Shown one piece after another: positions 1 to 4,344 of a stretch of 5,111 bases of DNA. This stretch comes from Planctomycetaceae bacterium. GTDB lineage: Bacteria; Planctomycetota; Planctomycetia; Pirellulales; Thermoguttaceae. Numbering within the stretch: position 1 is the first letter of the stretch; the number at the start of each line of letters is the position of its first letter. The translations under genes were made by a program, and so were the position numbers. The notes below the pieces were generated by a model, which saw only the letters and a program-made list of their open reading frames with translations, was not told the DNA's origin and did not search any database. The DNA is taken from the NCBI GenBank assembly GCA_031283825.1, contig JAITAZ010000627.1, positions 1 through 5,111 on the forward strand. The letters are read 5' to 3'.

Positions 1-20
1 AAAAACCGAAAATTCAAGTG

Positions 21-56
21 TGAGAAGTATAACTTAATTAATCTTATAATTTCTCA
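21..56. repeat. Imperfect AT-rich inverted repeat
   Basis: TGAGAAGTATAA at 21-32 is nearly complementary to TTATAATTTCTCA at 44-56, with one bulge and one mismatch. It could be the 3' hairpin of a gene left of the window, but no GC-rich stem or clean T-run supports a terminator call. Confidence 0.25.
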
Positions 57-120
57 TTCACTCCATTCTTTATCACCTTTAATCTATTGACTTCTCTCCC
101 ACAAAAGCATCATTTCCATT

Positions 121-182
121 CTCCGCGATTATCCGTCAAATCTGTTATTATCCGCGTTTAAAATTCCCCGAATTATCCGTGA
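121..182. repeat. Degenerate ATTATCCG repeat cluster
   Basis: ATTATCCG occurs exactly at 128-135, 147-154 and 172-179, with related TCCGCG pieces at 122-127 and 151-156. The pattern resembles a noncoding repeat seen in many unrelated bacterial genomes (variants of ATCCGTGTAATCTGTG), but here it is decayed. That resemblance is from memory and has not been searched. Confidence 0.4.
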
Positions 183-203
183 TTAAAAAACCGTGAATGG
201 TTA
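183..203 (+). repeat. Degenerate copy of the GTAACCG/CGGTTAC palindromic motif
   Basis: CGTGAATGGTTAA at 192-204 matches the recurring 13-mer CGTGAACGGTTAC at 11 of 13 positions. The A-run before it also matches: 183-203 agrees with 4056-4076 at 19 of 21 positions, which makes chance resemblance unlikely. Confidence 0.5.
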
Positions 204-309
204 AAATTATTTTTCTTCATTCCGCATGAATTTTTGAAGGCGGAGATTATACGCCGAGAATGTTTTCTAATCAACATCCCCCTCTCAAGCATTCATTTTT
301 CTCCACTGA

Positions 310-337
310 TTGACGTATTTTTGGGAATAGATACAAT
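310..337 (+). promoter_or_regulatory. Candidate sigma70-type promoter for asnS
   Basis: TTGACG at 310-315 (5 of 6 to the -35 consensus) is followed after 16 nt by TACAAT at 332-337 (5 of 6 to the -10 consensus). Transcription would start near 344, giving a leader of about 150 nt that carries the dispersed repeat. This is the best promoter match in the window by eye. In AT-rich DNA such matches also arise by chance. Confidence 0.4.
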
Positions 338-357
338 TCTGCGTTTTCGTTTACAAA

Positions 358-427
358 GGTTGCGTTGTCGAAGGCAACGATAAAATGGATTCGACAATAA
401 TTATTAAAATCAATTCAGATTTACCGT
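358..427 (-). repeat. 70-bp dispersed repeat, copy 1 (reverse orientation)
   Basis: Read on the minus strand, this stretch aligns with 4070-4136 on the plus strand at 57 of 67 positions plus one 3-nt gap. The longest identical blocks are TCTGAATTGAT and AATTATTGTCGAATC. It begins with a degenerate form of the ACGGTTAC end of the palindromic motif. A 28-codon ORF (385-471) crosses it. The differences between the copies fall at all codon positions and copy 2 lacks the ATG, so I treat it as noncoding. It lies 65 nt before asnS. Confidence 0.7.
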
Positions 428-450
428 CAGCTAACGCCGACGCGACCTCA

Positions 451-475
451 AGAAATAACAAAAAGAAATAACAAA
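451..475 (+). repeat. 12-bp tandem-like direct repeat before asnS
   Basis: AGAAATAACAAA is present at 451-462 and again at 464-475, one base apart, ending 17 nt before the asnS ATG. It may be slippage or a spacer feature; no Shine-Dalgarno sequence is visible between it and the start. Confidence 0.5.
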
Positions 476-492
476 TTTTTTAATTTAATTTT

Positions 493-1887
493 ATGTCAAC
501 AAAAATTACGGTTTTGGAGTCGCGCGGCGTTGAGTATATTGACAGAGTTGTACAATTGAGCGGTTGGGTTCGGACAAGACGCGACTCTAAAGCGGGGTTC
601 AGTTTTGTCGAGCTTAATGACGGTACGTCGTTGGGCAATATTCAAATTATAGTTCCTCAATCGTTATCTAATTATGATTCGGTGATTAAGTTGGTAACGC
701 CCGGCGCGTCGATATTGGTTGAGGGTTTGGTCAAGAAATCTCCGGCGCAGGGTCAGCTTACGGAGGTTGAGGCGTCTCGGATTGAGTTGATTGGCGAATC
801 TGATTCGGCGTCGTATCCGTTGCAGAAGAAGGGACATTCTCTTGAATTTTTGCGTTCGATTTCTCATCTTCGGGTTCGTACTAACACGTTTGGCGCGGTT
901 GCTAGAATTAGGAATACGGTTAGTTATTCGATACATCGATTTTTTCAGGAACATGGTTTTATTTATGTTCATACTCCGATAATAACGGCGAGCGATTGCG
1001 AAGGTGCTGGTCAAATGTTTAGGGTTACGTCTCTTGACTTATCGAATCTGCCGAAGGACGACGTTGGTAAGATTGATTATTCGAAAGATTTTTTTGGCAA
1101 GTCGTCATATTTAACGGTGAGTGGTCAGTTGAATGTTGAGTCTTATTGTGTGGGTTTGGGTCGAGTTTATACTTTTGGACCGACGTTTCGGGCGGAAAAT
1201 TCCAATACGTCTCGTCATGCGGCGGAGTTTTGGATGATTGAGCCGGAAATTGCGTTTTGCGAATTGTCTGAAAATATGAGCTGGGCGGAAAAATTCTTGA
1301 AACGTTTAATTTCTGACACGCTTAACGAACGGCACGAAGATATTGAGTTTTTCAATCGTACTGATTCGACGTTGATTGAAACGTTGAATCACGTTGTTGA
1401 GAGTGATTTTGTTCGTTTATCTTATACGGACGCAGTATCGATTTTGGAGAAATGCGGTAAAAAATTCGAGTTTAAGGTTACATGGGGAATCGATTTACAG
1501 AGCGAGCATGAACGATTTTTAACAGAAGAGCATTTTAAAAGTCCTGTGATTTTGTATGATTATCCTAGAACGATTAAGCCGTTTTATATGAGATTAAACG
1601 ACGACGGAAAAACAGTGAGAGCGATGGACGTATTAGTTCCGAAAGTTGGCGAAATCATTGGCGGTAGCGAGCGCGAGTATCGGCTGGACCTGTTGGAAGA
1701 ACGAATGAAAGAGCAAAAGTTAGAGATGGAAGCGTACAATTGGTATGCAGATTTACGAAAATATGGAAGCGTGCCTCATAGCGGGTTTGGATTAGGATTA
1801 GAGAGAGCGTTAATGTTTATAACGGGAATAAGCAACATAAGAGACGTGATTCCGTTCCCAAGAACTCCGGGTAATTGTGAATTTTAA
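493..1887 (+). CDS. asnS: Asparaginyl-tRNA synthetase
   Basis: Cytoplasmic class IIb aminoacyl-tRNA synthetase that charges tRNA-Asn with asparagine using ATP. The 464 residues match the usual bacterial length (about 466), so the gene is complete. An N-terminal OB-fold anticodon-binding domain spans about residues 18-105 ([19 protein letters not shown]). The catalytic domain follows, with motif 1 around 154-170 ([20 protein letters not shown]), motif 2 around 228-252 ([19 protein letters not shown]), the AsnRS-type [12 protein letters not shown] at 207-218, [10 protein letters not shown] at 390-399, and motif 3 [10 protein letters not shown] at 431-440. It ends in IPFPRTPG, as AsnRS proteins do. 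AspRS is excluded by length and by the lack of the bacterial AspRS insertion. The ATG at 493 fits the family N-terminus although no Shine-Dalgarno sequence precedes it. Composition shifts from T-rich to A-rich around 1440-1560. No terminator is seen before the next gene. Confidence 0.97.
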   Translation: MSTKITVLESRGVEYIDRVVQLSGWVRTRRDSKAGFSFVELNDGTSLGNIQIIVPQSLSNYDSVIKLVTPGASILVEGLVKKSPAQGQLTEVEASRIELIGESDSASYPLQKKGHSLEFLRSISHLRVRTNTFGAVARIRNTVSYSIHRFFQEHGFIYVHTPIITASDCEGAGQMFRVTSLDLSNLPKDDVGKIDYSKDFFGKSSYLTVSGQLNVESYCVGLGRVYTFGPTFRAENSNTSRHAAEFWMIEPEIAFCELSENMSWAEKFLKRLISDTLNERHEDIEFFNRTDSTLIETLNHVVESDFVRLSYTDAVSILEKCGKKFEFKVTWGIDLQSEHERFLTEEHFKSPVILYDYPRTIKPFYMRLNDDGKTVRAMDVLVPKVGEIIGGSEREYRLDLLEERMKEQKLEMEAYNWYADLRKYGSVPHSGFGLGLERALMFITGISNIRDVIPFPRTPGNCEF

Positions 1888-1919
1888 TTTTCCATTGATA
1901 TATTTAAAGAATCAAATTT

Positions 1920-2378
1920 ATGAAAGAATACGACAAGAATAATGTTTATATTTGTTATCCTGACAATTGGGAAATGAACGAATCGCGAATGAATCGAATA
2001 GACGGAACGATTCAAATAACAAATGGCGATGGCGCGTTTTGGATTTTAAAGAAATATCCTGCGGGACAGAATCCAGATGAAATTGCAGATGAAGCAGTAG
2101 AAGCGATGCGTTCAGAGTATCAAGACATGGAGGTTGAGCGAGTTGATGAGATTATGTATGAAAAATACGTAACAGGATTTGAGATGACCTTTTTTTATTT
2201 AGATTTGATGAATGAGGCACGGATATTAACGTTTGATACAGGTTTACTTACGTATGCGATATTCTGGCAAACGGGCAATCAGTTAATTATTCATGCAGAC
2301 CAAGAAATCTCGACTGACCAAGTATTAAACGCTATTACGGTTTCTTTTTTAAGAGGAAAAAAAATAATCGCAAATTAG
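1920..2378 (+). CDS. Conserved-looking protein of unknown function, 152 aa, downstream of asnS
   Basis: I do not recognise a named family with certainty. It is an acidic soluble protein with no signal peptide or membrane segment, so probably cytoplasmic. The layout is a Y-P-x-x-W turn at 13-17, a short strand with FWILKKYP at 40-47, a helix PDEIADEAVEAM at 52-63, alternating hydrophobic strands (FEMTFFYLDL at 87-96, ARILTFDTGLLTYAIFWQ at 100-117, QLIIHAD at 121-127), and a final helix ending VLNAITVSF. This resembles the small alpha/beta PsbP/DcrB-like fold (DUF1795-type proteins), which is an inference from pattern only. It follows asnS by 32 nt with no terminator between, so co-transcription is likely, yet nothing ties it to tRNA charging. 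No Shine-Dalgarno sequence is apparent. The stop codon directly abuts a copy of the recurring GTAACCGTTCACG motif. Confidence 0.8.
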   Translation: MKEYDKNNVYICYPDNWEMNESRMNRIDGTIQITNGDGAFWILKKYPAGQNPDEIADEAVEAMRSEYQDMEVERVDEIMYEKYVTGFEMTFFYLDLMNEARILTFDTGLLTYAIFWQTGNQLIIHADQEISTDQVLNAITVSFLRGKKIIAN

Positions 2379-2391
2379 GTAACCGTTCACG
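2379..2391 (-). repeat. Exact copy of the 13-mer motif CGTGAACGGTTAC
   Basis: GTAACCGTTCACG on the plus strand, identical to 2536-2548 and to the reverse complement of 4065-4077. It starts at the first base after the TAG stop of the 152-aa gene, and is followed by an A-rich stretch ending AAAAAAATTT, similar to the left arm of the inverted repeat at 2536. It is possibly a solo or shortened relative of that element. Confidence 0.65.
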
Positions 2392-2453
2392 TTCAAAAGA
2401 AAGAAAAAAATTTCTCTTTTTTAAAGCTGTTGTTTTCTGTTGAGTCGTTAATC

Positions 2454-2537
2454 ATGGTTTTTAAATTACCGTGTCCCATAAGTCCCCTTTGTCCCCAGTG
2501 TCCCCTCAAAAAATAATATGGTTTTTAAAAATACCGT
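2454..2537 (+). repeat. Direct repeats flanking the GTCCC array
   Basis: 2454-2472 (19 nt) and 2518-2537 (20 nt) both read ATGGTTTTTAAA followed by a short variable piece and TACCGT, identical at 18 positions with small differences in the A/T run. They bracket 45 nt that contain the GTCCC array. They may be a duplication made when the array arose or was inserted, or two copies of the A-rich flank that accompanies the palindromic motif. Confidence 0.55.
2473..2508 (+). repeat. Four-unit 9-bp tandem array, GTCCC plus four variable bases
   Basis: GTCCC begins at 2473, 2482, 2491 and 2500, exactly 9 bp apart, three of them as GTCCCC. The four following bases vary (ATAA, CTTT, CAGT, CTCA). It is a GC-rich island in AT-rich surroundings. 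Unit length and spacing rule out a CRISPR array. Confidence 0.75.
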
Positions 2538-2609
2538 AACCGTTCACGCACAAGAGAAAAATTTCATAACGGTGCGTAGGAAATTTTTCTCTTGAGCGAG
2601 AACGGTTAC
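2536..2609. repeat. Long inverted repeat, 29-bp arms with a 16-nt loop
   Basis: Arms at 2536-2564 and 2581-2609 are complementary at 27 of 29 positions, with a 16-nt loop at 2565-2580. Each outer end carries the recurring motif: GTAACCGTTCACG on the left (exact) and CGAGAACGGTTAC on the right (12 of 13). The inner ends are A/T-rich (AGAGAAAAATTT). No T-run follows on the plus strand, so a simple intrinsic terminator is unlikely. It could be a small nonautonomous mobile element (MITE-like), a REP-type palindrome or a structured transcript; no coding capacity is present. Confidence 0.8.
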
Positions 2610-2648
2610 TTTCAATATATAATTAGCTAATCGAAATCGTCCCCCGTA

Positions 2649-2676
2649 TTGTACAGAAATAAAATTGAGAGATAAT
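2649..2676 (+). promoter_or_regulatory. Weak candidate promoter for the SIS gene
   Basis: TTGTAC at 2649-2654 (3 of 6) and GATAAT at 2671-2676 (5 of 6), separated by 16 nt, would start transcription near 2683 and give a leader of about 160 nt. The match is modest; the only other TATAAT nearby is too close to the start codon to serve. Confidence 0.2.
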
Positions 2677-2814
2677 CCCTGCGGCTTTGTTTTCTTGTTT
2701 TTTTATTTCATCAGAAGAAAATAAACGATAATATAAACCGCAAGAAAAATACAAAACTTTTAAAAATAACAAATAACTGTAATTTATAACATACGTACAG
2801 CAATCTGTTTATTG

Positions 2815-2838
2815 TAACAATTTAACATTTTAACAAAT
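2815..2838 (+). repeat. Three TAACA octads before the SIS start
   Basis: TAACA recurs at 2815, 2823 and 2831, exactly 8 bp apart, each followed by three A/T bases, ending 7 nt before the ATG. No Shine-Dalgarno sequence is present here. It may be an A-rich unstructured ribosome entry region, a repeat operator, or chance in AT-rich DNA. Confidence 0.4.
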
Positions 2839-2845
2839 TATAATA

Positions 2846-3913
2846 ATGGATATTTCAAATTCTCAATATAATCAATATAGTCTCGTTTGCGAGATGTTCG
2901 ATTCGTTGAAGTTGATTACGAAATTCGATTTCAATAAGACTTTTGAAATGGCGCGAATAATTCTCCAATGCGGGAAAGTATTACTGACCGGAGAAGGTTC
3001 AAGTAGAATCTTTCCTGCCAAGAATTTTATCTACCAACTACGAAAAAGCTCTTTAAACGATAAATTAAACGTAATAACAGAAGGTTGCGAACAATCCCTC
3101 GAATACGATCTTTTCGATTGGTGCGTAGTTGTCAGCTCTAACAGCGGTCAAACTGGAGAAGCAGTCAGACTCTACCAAAAATTACGTCAACGAAATCATC
3201 GCCAAAATTTTGCCATTACCGCCGCCAAAAACTCGCTAATCGGCGATCTGGCTAAAGAAACTTTCGTGTTAAGTTGCGGTGCTGAAAAAGCTGTCGCCGC
3301 AACAAAAAGCGTTATCGAACAAGCTCTGACTTACATTTCTGTTCTGCACAATATGAAAAAATTCGTACCCATAAATCCGCGTTTCAGCAACGCCGACATC
3401 GATAACGACGACCTCGAATTACAACGACAAAAATTGCCGGAACTAGGAAAAAAAATACTCGATGATAACTACAACACAAATCTAATAACGCAAATTTCAA
3501 ATGCGTCAACCCTGTATTTCGCCGGACGAAATAACGGCGCCGCCGAAGAACTCGCACTCAAAGCAACAGAAATAACGCGGAAAAGAAGTATTTATCTCGA
3601 AGGAACGTTTTTACTGCACGGAGTCGAAGAGGTAATGTCTGAAAACGACGTTGTCGTTTGGGTCGAACCGTTTGAACAAGAATGCAAAAAAATCGATGAA
3701 CTATTTGTCAAGAAACATAAAATTCCTGTAATCGCAATTTCAAGTTTTGCCACGCCGTTTCCGACTATTGAAATTCCAAGTTTAAACGGTTACGATCAAT
3801 TCCTACAAATTTTCGCCGGTTGGAATCTGCTAGTTCAAGCCGCTTTGCAACTCGGAGTCAATCCAGATAAACCAACAAGAGCAAGAAAAATCGGAAACGA
3901 ATTTGAACATTAA
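2846..3913 (+). CDS. Two-lobed SIS-domain protein, likely phosphosugar isomerase/deaminase (GlmS isomerase-, AgaS-like)
   Basis: Soluble protein of 355 aa with tandem SIS (sugar isomerase) folds that bind phosphorylated sugars. The first lobe shows TGEGSSR at 48-54, SSNSGQTGEAV at 97-107 (the phosphate-binding S-x-S-G-x-T-x-E signature) and GAEKAVAATKS at 145-155, the counterpart of GPEIGVASTK in GlmS. The second lobe has FAGRNNGAAEELALKATEI at 225-243 and LLHGVEE at 256-262; E242 and H258 line up with the GlmS isomerase catalytic Glu and His. It ends NPDKPTRARK, a usual SIS C-terminus. The N-terminal glutaminase domain of GlmS is absent, so it should not use glutamine; a deaminase or ketose/aldose isomerase role (AgaS, FrlB or NagB-II type) is the likelier reading. 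Substrate is unknown. It stands alone between two repeat-filled spacers, with the PIG-L deacetylase 431 nt downstream. Confidence 0.92.
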   Translation: MDISNSQYNQYSLVCEMFDSLKLITKFDFNKTFEMARIILQCGKVLLTGEGSSRIFPAKNFIYQLRKSSLNDKLNVITEGCEQSLEYDLFDWCVVVSSNSGQTGEAVRLYQKLRQRNHRQNFAITAAKNSLIGDLAKETFVLSCGAEKAVAATKSVIEQALTYISVLHNMKKFVPINPRFSNADIDNDDLELQRQKLPELGKKILDDNYNTNLITQISNASTLYFAGRNNGAAEELALKATEITRKRSIYLEGTFLLHGVEEVMSENDVVVWVEPFEQECKKIDELFVKKHKIPVIAISSFATPFPTIEIPSLNGYDQFLQIFAGWNLLVQAALQLGVNPDKPTRARKIGNEFEH

Positions 3914-3917
3914 TAAA

Positions 3918-3945
3918 AATTTGTAACCGTGAATAGTTACAAATT
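3918..3945. repeat. Perfect 10-bp hairpin containing a motif copy
   Basis: AATTTGTAAC at 3918-3927 pairs fully with GTTACAAATT at 3936-3945 around the loop CGTGAATA. CGTGAATAGTTAC (3928-3940) matches the recurring 13-mer at 11 of 13. It starts 4 nt after the SIS stop codon. No T-run follows on the plus strand, but on the minus strand the stem is followed by ATTTTTA. It may stabilise the mRNA 3' end more than terminate it. Confidence 0.6.
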
Positions 3946-3949
3946 AACA

Positions 3950-4031
3950 AATGTAGAGACGCAATGCCTTGCGTCTCATTGTTCGATCAAAAGATCACCG
4001 ATAGAGACGCAAAGCATTGTGTCTCTACATT
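3950..4031. repeat. 82-bp double-hairpin palindromic element (GTAGAGACGCAA type)
   Basis: The outer ends 3950-3967 and 4014-4031 are inverted copies matching at 17 of 18 positions (AATGTAGAGACGCAATGC). Each half also folds alone: GAGACGCAA at 3956-3964 with TTGCGTCTC at 3969-3977, and TAGAGACGCAA at 4002-4012 with TTGTGTCTCTA at 4017-4027 (one G-T pair). Between them GATC-AAAA-GATC (3985-3996) can form a third small stem. The GTAGAGACGCAA-loop-TTGCGTCTCTAC word is one I know as a common dispersed intergenic palindrome of cyanobacteria and some other phyla; no transposase is encoded, so this is a nonautonomous element. Confidence 0.85.
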
Positions 4032-4055
4032 GGGTTTAGTAATTCAAATCCGAAT

Positions 4056-4077
4056 TTAAAAACCCGTGAACGGTTAC
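4056..4077 (+). repeat. Exact copy of the 13-mer motif CGTGAACGGTTAC with A-rich flank
   Basis: CGTGAACGGTTAC at 4065-4077 is identical to the copies at 2379 and 2536 read on the other strand. The preceding TTAAAAAC run matches that at 183-190. The left palindrome arm is imperfect (AACCCG in place of GTAACCG). It runs directly into the 70-bp dispersed repeat. Confidence 0.7.
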
Positions 4078-4136
4078 TCTGAATTGATATTAATTATTGT
4101 CGAATCTATTTTATTGTAGCCTTCGGCAGTGCGACC
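4070..4136 (+). repeat. 70-bp dispersed repeat, copy 2 (forward orientation)
   Basis: It aligns to the reverse complement of 358-427 at 57 of 67 positions with a 3-nt deletion after GATATT. Homology may continue weakly to about 4160 (CAGAATAGTTA against CAGAATTGTA). The small GTTG/CAAC stem possible in copy 1 (364-378) is not kept here, so conserved RNA structure is not evident. Confidence 0.7.
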
Positions 4137-4225
4137 AGATCAATTACCGCCTACAGAATAGTTACAAAAAATTTACTGAAAAGTTACAAATATATTTAAA
4201 CTTTTCGCACATGAATTTCGGTTAG

Positions 4226-4267
4226 AGCCGTCAGTTTACTTTCGGAAAGTAGGCTTTTCAATTTTTT
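4226..4267 (+). terminator. Terminator-like hairpin in the PIG-L leader
   Basis: AGCC at 4226-4229 pairs with GGCT at 4252-4255, and TACTTT at 4237-4242 with AAAGTA at 4246-4251 around CGG, leaving a 7-nt bulge on the 5' side. CTTTTCAATTTTTT follows directly. It lies 313 nt past the SIS stop and 77 nt before PIG-L, so it could end read-through from SIS, end a small leader transcript, or be a chance fold. Confidence 0.3.
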
Positions 4268-4332
4268 AATGAATTGCTTTTGAGACGCTGAAATTCATAG
4301 CGAGATATGATATTCAATCGAATAAATTAACA

Positions 4333-4336
4333 GAGG
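4333..4336 (+). promoter_or_regulatory. Ribosome binding site for the PIG-L gene
   Basis: GAGG lies 8 nt before the GTG start at 4345. It is the only clear Shine-Dalgarno sequence among the four genes. With the in-frame TAA at 4342-4344, it fixes GTG as the start. Confidence 0.7.
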
Positions 4337-4344
4337 TATTTTAA

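Larger units (their letters stand above)
1..492. other. Noncoding region upstream of asnS
   Basis: No convincing coding region was found on either strand. The stretch is AT-rich. It holds a weak inverted repeat at its left end, three exact copies of ATTATCCG, one degenerate copy of the palindromic motif that recurs through the window, a sigma70-like promoter, a 70-bp dispersed repeat and a short direct repeat just before the asnS start. The gene to the left lies outside the window, so whether its terminator is included is unknown. Confidence 0.7.
2379..2845. other. Repeat-rich noncoding spacer between the 152-aa gene and the SIS gene
   Basis: The 467 nt carry no believable ORF. In order they hold a motif copy touching the upstream stop codon, an A-rich then T-rich stretch (2395-2422) that could be a weak AU-only terminator, two direct repeats around a GTCCC array, a large inverted repeat, an AT-rich stretch with a weak promoter candidate, and TAACA octads next to the SIS start. 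2610-2640 may be a decayed continuation of the 70-bp repeat; the match is too weak to annotate. Confidence 0.7.
3914..4344. other. Repeat-rich noncoding spacer between the SIS and PIG-L genes
   Basis: The 431 nt hold no credible ORF. Contents in order: a perfect hairpin just after the SIS stop, a double-hairpin element, a motif copy that opens dispersed repeat copy 2, GTTACAAA words at 4161 and 4183 (also at 3936), a terminator-like hairpin, and the PIG-L leader with a Shine-Dalgarno sequence. Candidate promoters (TTGATA at 4084 with TATTTT at 4107; TATGAT at 4306 with a poorly spaced -35) are too weak to annotate alone. Confidence 0.7.

Noticed and set aside
385..471. 28-codon ORF (MDSTIIIKINS...) in the asnS leader, partly echoed in the other repeat copy
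   Set aside because: In the second copy the ATG is ATA and a stop comes early. Differences fall at all three codon positions, so protein selection is not indicated.
791..982. Open frame of 63 codons on the plus strand inside asnS
   Set aside because: It overlaps asnS in another frame. Its hydrophobic look comes from T-rich codons in the real frame.
664..1014. Open frame of 116 codons on the minus strand inside asnS
   Set aside because: It lies wholly antisense to asnS, is extremely Arg/Asn-rich and shows no domain; it is a shadow of the real gene.
2395..2422. A-run/T-run after the 152-aa gene as an intrinsic terminator
   Set aside because: The stem would be almost only A-T pairs with mismatches; too weak to annotate separately.
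2473..2508. GTCCC array as a CRISPR array
   Set aside because: Five-base repeats with four-base gaps are far too short, and no cas gene is present.
2839..2844. Perfect TATAAT just before the SIS start
   Set aside because: It is 1 nt from the ATG, so as a -10 box it would start transcription inside the gene; no fitting -35 was seen.
2846..3913. Calling the SIS gene glmS
   Set aside because: The N-terminal glutaminase domain with its catalytic Cys is missing, and the protein is 355 aa against about 600 for GlmS.
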